Notes under the pieces: model-generated
The model's input: only the letters and a program-made list of their open reading frames with translations
The model's database searches: none
Told to the model about the DNA's origin: nothing
Shown here: piece by piece, positions 23,190 through 31,620 of the stretch
Position numbering within the stretch: position 1 is the stretch's first letter
How the letters are laid out: each line of letters opens with the position of its first letter
Source of the DNA: Gammaproteobacteria bacterium UBA2679
GTDB taxonomy: Bacteria; Pseudomonadota; Gammaproteobacteria; Pseudomonadales; Oleiphilaceae
Assembly: GCA_002354735.1 (NCBI GenBank)
Contig: DEMD01000009.1
Span: 348,705 to 412,704, forward strand
DNA length: 64,000 bases
Reading direction: 5' to 3'
Made by a program: the position numbers and the translations under genes

Positions 23190-25361
23190 TCACTGCCCTG
23201 CTTGCGCACGCTCCCACATCTGGAGATAGCCTTCGGCCGAATTCATCACCGATTCATAGATACGATCGCTGGTCTGCTCTCGAATATCCTGCAGGTGGTC
23301 AGGCAGGAGACCATAATGCGCAACACCGTCCGTATTCAGATCGAAAACGCGATTCCCGGTCTTCTGCCGATCAACGATGACCCCGGATTCGGTGGTGAAC
23401 GGATACACCAACGGGTTCACCGCGGTGTCGCTCCGCGGCGCTGCCTGACTGCCCAAGCCGCTCATGTCGGTCGCGAATGGCACAGCGTGCAGGTATGGCG
23501 TCGTCTCCACAACATCGAGATACTCGCTGATGTCATTGGCAAGTGAGGTCGATGCCGAGTTATAGGGCGCAAGCACGCCGCCCGCCAGGGCTATCCTTCG
23601 GGTCAACTCATGCACACCACCGAGTCGATCACGATTCATATGGCTGTGGCTGGAGACGACACCTGAATAGTTACGGGCATCGACGATATCCATGACAGCG
23701 GCAGCAGTCTTGTTCGACATGTGGTCAATCTCGATAATCATACCAAGGTCGATCATGCGGTTGACGAGATAGTTTCCAAGCCTTGTCAGACCTCTCACGT
23801 TGCAGTGCGGCCGGCTCTCATCGTAATAGGGGTTTGCACCAGCCAGGTCCAGAATCTGCTTCAGCACCGGCACTTGGCCGATGAGTGGGAAGCCATTGGT
23901 CATCCAGGCGCCCCGGGTCTCGGCGTCACAGGCTTCTGTTTCGAAGAAGTGTCCTGTCGAGAGCCAGTTACCCACATTGATGAGGCCATCTTCGAGCCGG
24001 GCTCCGCCAAGCTGGTTGTCCAGACGATGCACCGGGTACAGCACTCGCACGCCGGCGGCATGGGCCTTTTGTAGTCCGGCCTCTATGGTGGCTTCGCTGC
24101 ACTGATCTTTGTAGCCGCAATTGAACAGTTCTGAAACTTCGATGCCCATCAGTACCGCCATCTTGCCGTCAGCAATAACACTGCGCGCTTGGGCGGGTGA
24201 AGAGACGAGGCGAAAAAAGCCTTCACCGGGACCGCCGGCCTGTGCATCGATATAGGCCTGCATTTCATGCAGGCGCCGTATCTGTAAGTCCACACTCTCC
24301 ATGGTATTGCAGCTGTTCGGATTGATCCAGCTAGCGGGATTGATGGTTTTCTGAACGTTACACAGCACCTCGTTCTCGACCAGATGCGAAACCATGAGCT
24401 TCAGGCCGCCCTTGTGGGCGCGCTCGATCCATCGATAGTAGTAGCCCATGTGTGACTGCTGCTTGTAGTTCGGCCAGAACGGAAAATCAGGATAGCCCCT
24501 GGTGTCATAGCGGAAATTGACGTCCCCATAGGCTTGCAGGTTGCCGATGATATCGAGCGCCCCTCGCGGCCCGTGCACATCTGAACTGTCCTTCAGGGCT
24601 GTCTGAATACCCCATCGGTGAAAGGGCTTGCCCGCCATCATCTTGCCACCCATGAACTCATAGGATGTGATATGGGTGTGGGGGTCGACGAACCCTCGGA
24701 TGGGCAGATCCACAGAGCCCGTAGCTGGCTCAGGTGCGTCGGCCACATTGAGCTCTGCCTCAGGAAATGGCGTGCAATCCGACTGCGCAACCAGCCTGAA
24801 ACGATTTTCGCTCCACCAGTTCCAGGGATTGAACAGATCGAAAAAATACAGCGTCTGGCGCCAGGTATTGTGCCTGAGCGTCATGTTCAGTGCGTTGCCC
24901 CTGAAGCTGAACAGGTGCCCGCCCTGGCTGTCAGCCTGTGCGGAGATTTTCCACTCTGCGAAGTTGCCTGCAGCTGTACCTGCAGAGATCAGGCCAGGCA
25001 AATGTGTGGCGAGAAAGCGTCCATCGCGACCGGTGATCAGGTAATTCTGGAAAGAGGTGGGTTTGAAGAAGAAGCGTTCCGCCTGCGTAACCGGTCCGTC
25101 CGCGAAGCGGTAACTCAGACCATTGTCGATCGGCCCACCCTGATGAAATGGCTGCAGGAACCGTCCAGTCGCCGGCGACTGTATCGCAAAGCAGCCCTGG
25201 GCGAGGTCGTGAACGGCATCTTCAGGGCTTATCGCGTGCGCATTCATGCCACAGGAGGTCGCCAGGGCAACTATCGCCACAGTGCAGCTGGCATGAATAC
25301 TCGAGTAATCCGCCTTCGAGGTGGCGTAGTGGTTGCCTGTTCTTGTTGTTATCGCACGCAT
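23190..25361 (-). CDS. Secreted M19-like dipeptidase/amidohydrolase with N-terminal beta-trefoil-like domain
   Basis: A 723-residue secreted protein. The signal peptide ends near SCGMNAHA (about residue 43). Residues about 50-200 look like a beta-trefoil (CFAIQSPATGRFLQPF, YLITGRDGRFLATH, NRFRLVAQ). The catalytic part is a TIM-barrel metal hydrolase of the renal dipeptidase type: GFVDPHTHITSYEFMGG (first metal ligands), GIEVSELFNCG with the bridging Glu, EIDHMSNKTA, VVSSHSHMN and FATDMSGLG (Asp). It probably cleaves dipeptides or other amides in the periplasm or outside, the trefoil binding a glycan or surface. It is divergent from the AraC-type regulator, which may control it. Confidence 0.85.
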   Translation of the reverse strand: MRAITTRTGNHYATSKADYSSIHASCTVAIVALATSCGMNAHAISPEDAVHDLAQGCFAIQSPATGRFLQPFHQGGPIDNGLSYRFADGPVTQAERFFFKPTSFQNYLITGRDGRFLATHLPGLISAGTAAGNFAEWKISAQADSQGGHLFSFRGNALNMTLRHNTWRQTLYFFDLFNPWNWWSENRFRLVAQSDCTPFPEAELNVADAPEPATGSVDLPIRGFVDPHTHITSYEFMGGKMMAGKPFHRWGIQTALKDSSDVHGPRGALDIIGNLQAYGDVNFRYDTRGYPDFPFWPNYKQQSHMGYYYRWIERAHKGGLKLMVSHLVENEVLCNVQKTINPASWINPNSCNTMESVDLQIRRLHEMQAYIDAQAGGPGEGFFRLVSSPAQARSVIADGKMAVLMGIEVSELFNCGYKDQCSEATIEAGLQKAHAAGVRVLYPVHRLDNQLGGARLEDGLINVGNWLSTGHFFETEACDAETRGAWMTNGFPLIGQVPVLKQILDLAGANPYYDESRPHCNVRGLTRLGNYLVNRMIDLGMIIEIDHMSNKTAAAVMDIVDARNYSGVVSSHSHMNRDRLGGVHELTRRIALAGGVLAPYNSASTSLANDISEYLDVVETTPYLHAVPFATDMSGLGSQAAPRSDTAVNPLVYPFTTESGVIVDRQKTGNRVFDLNTDGVAHYGLLPDHLQDIREQTSDRIYESVMNSAEGYLQMWERAQAGQ

Positions 25362-25613
25362 GATGAGAGCCCTTAGTCGCTGACGTAATTGACCGCTTTC
25401 AAGCTATGACAGGCATTTGACAGGCGCCAGAATAACAAATGATCAAAATCTACATTCGCTATGCAAAATCCTCAACGCCTATGCCTGAGCCGTGCGGACC
25501 CCGCCATAGGCGTGGGTGCCGGACTACGCCAGTACTTGACAGGACTCCGCCGCAGTGACAATTTGGTTCAACCGGCAGTCAGAAAAATAACCACAAGATG
25601 GACGGCGACGGTC

Positions 25614-26684
25614 ATGCTTTTATTCACCGGTTTCGGCCTGGCGTGCATACTCATTCTGCTCATGGCGTTCATACGTGATAGCAGGTCCTCGCCGGCAGCC
25701 AAGGCTTTCATAGCCTTTCTCATCGCGTCTGCCGGTTTTCTGCTGCACCCTCTCACCTCGCCCGACTGGCAGTGGCTGACGCTCAACCTGGAAGTCACCT
25801 TACCTGCCCTGTTCTGGCTACTGTGCCAGACAGCATTCGCCTCCCGCCTGAAATGGCTCTCCATCTATACCTTCCTGGCACTCTATAGCGTGCTCGCGCC
25901 GTGGACCGCCAGGATGTACGGCCTGCATGCCGAAGCGACTGGTGCCAGGTTATTCTTTGGCTGGGAACTGGCACAGCTGTTCGAGTTCCTGCTGATTGCG
26001 CACGGCTTCTGGACGATTTTTGCCCACTGGTCGACTGATCTCGTAGAACCGCGGCGACAACTGCGCGCCCTGGTGCTTATGGTGGCAGGTGTCACAGTGC
26101 TGGGTGTGGCGCTCCTGTTCAACCTCGGCATCGGTGTAAGCGTGGATCGGGGGCTGGTCGTGTCTATTGCTGGACTTGCCATCGCAGCCTTTCTACTCCG
26201 GGGGCGGCACGGCGCTTTTGCGCAGGATCTGCTCAAGCCAGGGCGCGGCGCTGAGCCTGTGCAGGCTGAAGTACCAGCGCCACCTGACCAGCCTCCCGCA
26301 GCACCCGGCGAACATGAAGTGCAGCTCAAGGCAGTCATGGCCGCCGGATACTACCGCACCGAACACCTGACGCTAAAAATGTTGGCGACGAAGATTGGCT
26401 TGCCCGAATACAAGACACGGGCGCTCATCAACAGCACGCTGGGCTATCGCAATTTCAACGACTATATCAACCAGCTTCGCATTGAAGAAGCCATGCACAG
26501 GCTCAGCACTGAACCGAATACGCCTATCCTGAACATCGCTCTAGATATTGGCTACCGCTCCCTGAGCTCCTTCAACAGAGCCTTCAAGGATATTACCGGT
26601 CATACACCAAGTGATCATCGTCGAGAGCAGCTCGAGCAAAGCGGGCCTGGCAGCGCGCCAGGCTGTGCAAATTCCTTGATTTGA
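25614..26684 (+). CDS. AraC-family regulator with N-terminal membrane domain
   Basis: I place the start at the ATG at 25614 (356 residues), because the 51 codons upstream of it are not hydrophobic or family-like. The first 205 residues contain about seven membrane helices (first MLLFTGFGLACILILLMAF). A Pro/Ala-rich linker leads to a C-terminal AraC HTH pair (about 245-340): LTLKMLATKIGLPEYKTRALI and ILNIALDIGYRSLSSFNRAF with KDITGHTPSDHR. It should sense a membrane or periplasmic signal and bind DNA from the membrane. Its neighbours are the divergent dipeptidase gene and the downstream beta-helix/cytochrome pair, both candidate targets. Confidence 0.85.
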   Translation: MLLFTGFGLACILILLMAFIRDSRSSPAAKAFIAFLIASAGFLLHPLTSPDWQWLTLNLEVTLPALFWLLCQTAFASRLKWLSIYTFLALYSVLAPWTARMYGLHAEATGARLFFGWELAQLFEFLLIAHGFWTIFAHWSTDLVEPRRQLRALVLMVAGVTVLGVALLFNLGIGVSVDRGLVVSIAGLAIAAFLLRGRHGAFAQDLLKPGRGAEPVQAEVPAPPDQPPAAPGEHEVQLKAVMAAGYYRTEHLTLKMLATKIGLPEYKTRALINSTLGYRNFNDYINQLRIEEAMHRLSTEPNTPILNIALDIGYRSLSSFNRAFKDITGHTPSDHRREQLEQSGPGSAPGCANSLI

Positions 26685-26685
26685 T

Positions 26686-26759
26686 AAATTGCATACGCTT
26701 GTCAGCGCGCAAAAAACTCCTCTTGAGCCTTACTCTCATAGGCGTTTAAACAAATTGCA
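26686..26759. repeat. Direct repeat AAATTGCA upstream of the beta-helix/cytochrome operon
   Basis: AAATTGCA occurs at 26686-26693 and 26752-26759, 66 bp apart, about six helical turns, in the gap between the AraC gene and the beta-helix gene. A TGCAA at 26666-26670 adds an inverted half-site. AraC-type regulators bind such direct repeats, so these could be operator half-sites. Confidence 0.3.
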
Positions 26760-26858
26760 CAGCGATAGTCCGATCGTGCACAGCCTATTTTCTCGTCCAG
26801 ATCAGGACGTTCCGCTAGCGTGGTGATGTCAGTCCAGTCATCTGCCATCGGAGTCAAC

Positions 26859-28331
26859 ATGCCCAGTACAACTCATCTGCACGAGCAGTTTCTGCTCATC
26901 ATAATGCTTGCGATACTCGCGCTCTCTGGGTGCAGCGACGACGATGATGACGATGACAAAGTTGCGTCGCCTTTTCCGGCAGGCGCCATCATGCTCCCCG
27001 CGGATGCGACGCTGACGACTGCCGCCAAAAATGCACTGATCAATGCAAAGTCTGGCGACGTGATTGTCTTTCCTGAAGGCACCTATGCTATTCAAAGTAC
27101 CCTCACCTTCGATGCCGACTCCGATGGGGATGGCATACCGGTCGATAACATCACCCTCATCGGCCATGGGCAGGACAAGACGATCCTGAACTTCGCGACG
27201 TCCAGTGGCGGTGACGGCCTGTTCATACAGAACGGCCGTAACGTGACCATCAAAGACCTCGCCGTCAATGAAGCTGCAGCCAATGCGATCAAGCTGAAGA
27301 ATACTGATGGCATCAGGATACAGTCGGTCGCCACGGTCTGGGAGGGCGCCCTGGACGAGAACAACGGCGCCTATGGCCTGTATCCGGTCGAATCCAGCAA
27401 TATCCTGATCGAAGAATCGTATGTCCGCGGCTCGGCCGATGCCGGAATCTATGTCGGGCAGTCGGAAAATATCGTCGTGCGTCGCAATCTCGCGAAGGAG
27501 AACGTGGCTGGAATAGAGATCGAGAACTCTATCAATGCAGACGTCTACGATAATCGAGCCGAAGCCAACACCGGTGGCATCCTGATCTTCGACCTCCCTA
27601 TCGGCAACGGCATCTACGGCACCAACGTCAGAGTCTTCGACAACGTGATCACCGCCAACAACACTGCGAACTTCGCACGGGTGGGCGACTTTGCCGGCGG
27701 CGTACACATCGTTCCACCTGGCACTGGCGTCATCGTGCTTTCGACCAACGATGTGGAAATCTACGCCAACCAGATCAGCGATCATCAGACCACCTCGGTT
27801 GCCGTTACGAGCTACTACATCGCAGATGACCAGTTGAGTTATATGAACCCCACCTACACCAGTGCGATCGACGACGGCTGGAATGCGGTGCCGCGCAGTA
27901 TCGACATTCACGACAACATCATCACCAACTCGGGATTTGCGCCCGCGGGTTCGTTGATCGCAGATCTGATCACCGGCTATCAGATGATCCACGGCGCTTT
28001 TCCGACCATTCTGTATGACGGCCTGGGCGAGCTCATTGCCAACATCGGCGCAGACCCCGCCACTGCCGGCCAGCCCTTTGACGATGCTGCAAGCGTCTGC
28101 GCGAGCAACAATGGCGGGGTAAGCCATGGCGTCGTCTATGATCCGGCGGGCGACGGCTCTGCGATATCCACCACACCTGACTTCCTCTTCGAAGCCAGCC
28201 CTGCGGACCTGTTGACCTGTGCACAACCGCTTACTGCCCTCACGCCTGCGAAAGTTACGATCGGTGGTGAGACATTTGGTTGCGGCGCTGACGACGCTAC
28301 AGATGCAAGCGCGACTTCCTGTGGGCTCTGA
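26859..28331 (+). CDS. Parallel beta-helix repeat lipoprotein (TIGR03805-type)
   Basis: A 490-residue lipoprotein starting at the ATG at 26859, which has GGAGT upstream. LILALSG-type lipobox (ILALSGC), then a run of seven Asp. The body has repeated NosD/pectate-lyase-like turns (VTIKDLAV, IRIQSVAT, ILIEESYVRG, IVVRRNLAKEN, VYDNRAEAN, VRVFDNVI), a right-handed beta-helix. It matches the TIGR03805 family, which in many genomes is paired with the TIGR03806 cytochrome-like family, exactly as here: the next ATG follows the stop after one base. The function of the pair is not known. No catalytic residues can be named. Confidence 0.88.
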   Translation: MPSTTHLHEQFLLIIMLAILALSGCSDDDDDDDKVASPFPAGAIMLPADATLTTAAKNALINAKSGDVIVFPEGTYAIQSTLTFDADSDGDGIPVDNITLIGHGQDKTILNFATSSGGDGLFIQNGRNVTIKDLAVNEAAANAIKLKNTDGIRIQSVATVWEGALDENNGAYGLYPVESSNILIEESYVRGSADAGIYVGQSENIVVRRNLAKENVAGIEIENSINADVYDNRAEANTGGILIFDLPIGNGIYGTNVRVFDNVITANNTANFARVGDFAGGVHIVPPGTGVIVLSTNDVEIYANQISDHQTTSVAVTSYYIADDQLSYMNPTYTSAIDDGWNAVPRSIDIHDNIITNSGFAPAGSLIADLITGYQMIHGAFPTILYDGLGELIANIGADPATAGQPFDDAASVCASNNGGVSHGVVYDPAGDGSAISTTPDFLFEASPADLLTCAQPLTALTPAKVTIGGETFGCGADDATDASATSCGL

Positions 28332-28332
28332 T

Positions 28333-29544
28333 ATGGACCGATATCCTGAACGCCTGATAAGGGGCACGGTGCTTGGCTCGGCACTTTTGCTAGCCGCTTG
28401 TGGCGGTGGTGGCGATGGCGGCGGCACTGCCGGTGGAAACCCGCCGCCACAGGACGGCCCGAAAGAGGCCGGTGTTTGTGGCGACGCTGGCAGCGGCATC
28501 AATCATGGGGCCTTGATGAGCACCAACTGCCAATACCTCAGTAGCTATCGTCTGTTCAAGGATGAGACAAATCCGACTGCGAACCCCGCGGTTGGAGCTG
28601 TGCCATATGATCTGACGACGGCCCTGTTCAGTGATTACACCAGCAAGTATCGCTTTGTATTTCTGCCAGACGGCAGCAGCGCACAGTACTCGACTCAGGA
28701 GGCCTTCGACTTTCCGGTGGGCACGGTCATCAGCAAGACCTTCGCACTGCCAGCTGATACCGCGTTTCGTGGGATAGAGAACGAGACCCTGTTGGAGACC
28801 CGCCTGTTGATCCGCCGTGAGAGCGGGTGGACAGCGCTGCCCTACGTGTGGAACGCCGACAAGACCGAGGCTGAATTCAGCGCGGCTGGTGCCTTTATAC
28901 CAGTCAGCCTGATTCATGATGGTCAGCAGATCGATTTCAGTTATGAAGTGCCAGATACCAATATGTGCAAGCAGTGTCATCAGTTCAACGATGGCGTACG
29001 CAATGCCATAGTGCCAATTGGACCGAAAGCCCGGCTGTTGAACAGAGCATTTGACTACGATAATGGGCCTGAGAACCAACTGCAGCATTGGCGCAAGGCC
29101 GGCATACTCGCAGGGCTGCCTGATGATCTGAGCCCTGTAACGACTGTTCCGGCTTACGTTGATGCGGATGCCAGTTTACTGGCCGGCAGGACCACCGCCG
29201 AACTCACAGCGCTGGCCAAAGGCTATCTGGATGTGAATTGCGCACACTGTCACCGCCCCGAAGGTGGCGCCAGTAATACCGGCCTTCACCTTGAATATTG
29301 GCGCTCACTGGCTGATGAGCCAGTCAAGCACGGCACCTGCAAGTTGCCGGTCGCCTATCGGGCGGCTGAGGGGCTCAACTATGACCTGGTGCCTGGCGAC
29401 GCCAGCAGTTCGATTCTGCATTACCGCATCAACACCGCTGAAGCCCGCCACCGCATGCCGGAAATCGGCAGACACCTGGCACATCAGGAGGGCGCAGCGT
29501 TGATTGCCGCATGGATAGACGGCCTGCCAGGGGGATGCCCGTGA
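28333..29544 (+). CDS. Dihaem c-type cytochrome-like lipoprotein (SO2930/HNE_0200 family, TIGR03806)
   Basis: A 403-residue lipoprotein with lipobox LLLAAC (Cys 23) followed by a Gly-rich linker. It carries two CxxCH haem c motifs, CKQCH (212-216) and CAHCH (303-307), with later Met residues (RMPEIG) as possible axial ligands. The family occurs beside TIGR03805 beta-helix proteins, and this gene begins one base after that partner. Both should face the periplasm or cell exterior, so a joint electron-transfer role, possibly in oxidation of a substrate bound by the beta-helix, is possible but unproven. Translation is probably coupled to the upstream gene. Confidence 0.9.
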   Translation: MDRYPERLIRGTVLGSALLLAACGGGGDGGGTAGGNPPPQDGPKEAGVCGDAGSGINHGALMSTNCQYLSSYRLFKDETNPTANPAVGAVPYDLTTALFSDYTSKYRFVFLPDGSSAQYSTQEAFDFPVGTVISKTFALPADTAFRGIENETLLETRLLIRRESGWTALPYVWNADKTEAEFSAAGAFIPVSLIHDGQQIDFSYEVPDTNMCKQCHQFNDGVRNAIVPIGPKARLLNRAFDYDNGPENQLQHWRKAGILAGLPDDLSPVTTVPAYVDADASLLAGRTTAELTALAKGYLDVNCAHCHRPEGGASNTGLHLEYWRSLADEPVKHGTCKLPVAYRAAEGLNYDLVPGDASSSILHYRINTAEARHRMPEIGRHLAHQEGAALIAAWIDGLPGGCP

Positions 29545-29547
29545 TGA

Positions 29548-30006
29548 TCAGAAGTCGGTGCCCCTATTAACCTGCTGGGCAAGACGCATGGATTCGTTTT
29601 CCTCCATTTCCAGCAATGAGCCGGTGAGCGCCTTCGCTTCCGGAATGGTCGCACGCGTGGACAAGTCCCGAAAAAGACCAATAATCTGGTCGTGTAAATC
29701 GAACACTTCCCGGCAGATTTCGTCATAGCTGAGCTTGGCATAATGCCCATCGCAGGTCTGATGCGACTTAAACGGTTTGTGCTCCAGCCAATCGTAGAGA
29801 CGGGTTTTCATCGCTTTCGGATCTGCCTGGCGTTCGAATTCAAGGACAATCGTCTCCAGCTCACGCTCATGAGCGGTGAGATATTCGAGCAGGAGGCGAG
29901 CCCGCTCATCCGGGTTCTGCTGTGCACATTCGTTGAAGCAATGCCCGAGCTGGGCGTGCATTTGTCGGGTCCAATCGATAAGATCTTCGAAGGTCTTGAT
30001 TTCCAT
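29548..30006 (-). CDS. Hypothetical helical protein, possibly ferritin- or hemerythrin-like
   Basis: A 152-residue soluble protein predicted to be nearly all helix and rich in Glu, His and Cys (AQLGHCFNECAQQ, YLTAHERELETIVLEFERQ, HQTCDGHY, LLEMEENESMRLAQQ). The helices with regularly placed Glu/His could form a metal-binding four-helix bundle of the ferritin-like kind, but I cannot assign a family. It lies 8 bases after the SDR gene and is probably cotranscribed with it. Confidence 0.65.
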   Translation of the reverse strand: MEIKTFEDLIDWTRQMHAQLGHCFNECAQQNPDERARLLLEYLTAHERELETIVLEFERQADPKAMKTRLYDWLEHKPFKSHQTCDGHYAKLSYDEICREVFDLHDQIIGLFRDLSTRATIPEAKALTGSLLEMEENESMRLAQQVNRGTDF

Positions 30007-30014
30007 ATCGCGCC

Positions 30015-30653
30015 TCAGAGGGAAGACAGGGTTTCTTCAATAGACTGCTCACCCTGCCAGATATTGATGATGCCATTCAAAGGCGCCTTCTGCTTCAATG
30101 CTTCCAGAAGTACGCTTGCGACATCTTCGCGAGGGATCTTCTGCTGGTCCGGATCTCCCGGAAGGCTGGTGGTGATCCGCCCCTTGCCCTTGTCGTTAGT
30201 CAGCTGACCCGGCCGAACGATGGTATAGGGTATGCCACTGTCGATGAGACCTTCATCAGCGAGATGTTTGGCGATGAGATAAGGTCGCATCTTTTCAGGC
30301 CCGGCTTCCGGATCATCCGCGCCTTGCGAGCTCACCAGGATAAACTGTTCGACGCCCTGTTTCTTGGCTTCGGCCACGGCTTTTCTGGCCCCCCAGAGAT
30401 CGACCAGGAACGTTTTATCGAGGCCGGTATCCGGGCCAGATCCCGCGCAGAAAATCACGCGATCACAGCCTTCGAAGACGTGGCCAATATCTTTCTCCAG
30501 GTCAGCTTCGACGATCTCCAGCCCCTCTCTGTTCTCCAGCTTTTCCCGGTCCCGAACCATGGCTACCGTTGGAATGTCTGCCTCCAGAAGCATCGGTACG
30601 AGCAACTTACCTATCTTGCCGCTACTACCTATGAGCAAAGTCCTGCTTTTCAT
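30015..30653 (-). CDS. NAD(P)-binding atypical SDR (NmrA/YwnB-like)
   Basis: A 212-residue protein of the atypical short-chain dehydrogenase group. The N-terminus has the dinucleotide-binding motif GSSGKIGKLL after a hydrophobic strand, then VRDREKLE. Later DRVIFCAGSGP, FILVSSQGAD and YTIVRPGQLTND match NAD(P)H-binding SDR5 proteins that act as redox sensors or epimerase-like enzymes. The catalytic Tyr-x3-Lys of classical SDRs is not evident. It is followed by the helical hypothetical gene in an apparent two-gene operon. Confidence 0.82.
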   Translation of the reverse strand: MKSRTLLIGSSGKIGKLLVPMLLEADIPTVAMVRDREKLENREGLEIVEADLEKDIGHVFEGCDRVIFCAGSGPDTGLDKTFLVDLWGARKAVAEAKKQGVEQFILVSSQGADDPEAGPEKMRPYLIAKHLADEGLIDSGIPYTIVRPGQLTNDKGKGRITTSLPGDPDQQKIPREDVASVLLEALKQKAPLNGIINIWQGEQSIEETLSSL

Positions 30654-30789
30654 ATCAACGTTCCTTTAATTGCGTGACCCACCCGGCGGCGATTCACATG
30701 AGAAGATACTTGGGTTACGGGAGGGTGGTCAGGGTTGGATGACGGGGCTTCGGGGATAGGCCTGCGCCAGACGGCAGATCAATCCGGCT

Positions 30790-31554
30790 CTAGAAGGCAG
30801 GGGCAAGTGCGGGCAAGGTCTGATCGAATACCGAGAGCACCTCAAGGAAGCTGTCTTCTGGCTGGGCTGAGAGCTGCAGCTGCTCACCTGTAACCGGATG
30901 TTTGAAGATGAGGCCGGTAGCGGCCAGCATTAGTCGTCCACGCCCGAAACGTTCGGCAAAATAGCGGTTATGGCGCCCGCGCCCGTGGTTTGCGTCGCCG
31001 ATGATGGGGTGGTTGATATGCTTCATGTGTCGGCGAAGCTGATGCTTGCGCCCTGTTTCCGGTTGCAGCTCTACCAGGCTGTAACGACTGACCGGATAGC
31101 CCTCTATTTCAACCGCAATCTCCGTAGTCGCCAGCCGCTTGTAGTGGGTTCTCGCCTCACGCACCGCCTGAGCTTCGCCCTTGCGCCGTCGGTCTTCAGG
31201 CTCTTCGCGTAGCGGATGATTGATACTCCCCTGTTCAGGCGTCCAGCCACGAACCATAGCCAGGTAAGTCTTGTTCACAAGACCTGACATGAGCGCGTGT
31301 CCAAGCTCACTTGCCGTCTGCTGATCGCGGGCGAAGACCAGCAGGCCGGAGGTTGGTCGATCCAGACGATGTACAGGATAAACGTGCTCACCACCGTTCA
31401 TCGCGCGCGCGTACTGTAATGCGAACTCGGTTTCGCGCTTGTCGATCGGGCTGCGATGCACCAGCAGGCCCGCCGGTTTGTGCACAACCAGCAGCCATGT
31501 ATCTCGGTATATTTCAGTGAGTGGATTAGGAGCAGCGGCCGTCATCTTCATCAT
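30790..31554 (-). CDS. truC: tRNA pseudouridine(65) synthase TruC
   Basis: TruC converts U65 in tRNA to pseudouridine. The 254-residue protein is of the RluA fold without an S4 domain. The catalytic Asp is in VHRLDRPTSGLL, preceded by VVHKPAGLLVHRS, and followed by NKTYLAMVRGW, LQPETGRKHQLRRHMKHI and NHGRGRHNRYFAERF, the last typical of TruC rather than RluA/C/D. It begins with several Met codons; I keep the first at 31554. Confidence 0.88.
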   Translation of the reverse strand: MMKMTAAAPNPLTEIYRDTWLLVVHKPAGLLVHRSPIDKRETEFALQYARAMNGGEHVYPVHRLDRPTSGLLVFARDQQTASELGHALMSGLVNKTYLAMVRGWTPEQGSINHPLREEPEDRRRKGEAQAVREARTHYKRLATTEIAVEIEGYPVSRYSLVELQPETGRKHQLRRHMKHINHPIIGDANHGRGRHNRYFAERFGRGRLMLAATGLIFKHPVTGEQLQLSAQPEDSFLEVLSVFDQTLPALAPAF

Positions 31555-31620
31555 TCTCTTGCAGTAACTGACCGAAAGGCGGCTATCGCATTACCTTCCC
31601 GGATCGAAGCCAGCCGAGGC

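Noticed and set aside
24618..25376. A 252-codon frame antisense to the dipeptidase gene
   Set aside because: The complementary strand encodes the signal peptide and trefoil region of a clear secreted enzyme; no motif supports the antisense frame.
26645..26663. GCCTGGC/GCCAGGC hairpin as a terminator for the AraC gene
   Set aside because: It lies inside the coding sequence near the C-terminus and has no T-run.
26838..28502. A 554-codon open frame antisense to the beta-helix gene
   Set aside because: Its translation is low in recognisable motifs and full of Val/Asp/Arg as expected from the complement of a G+C-biased gene, while the plus strand encodes a clear lipoprotein of a known family.
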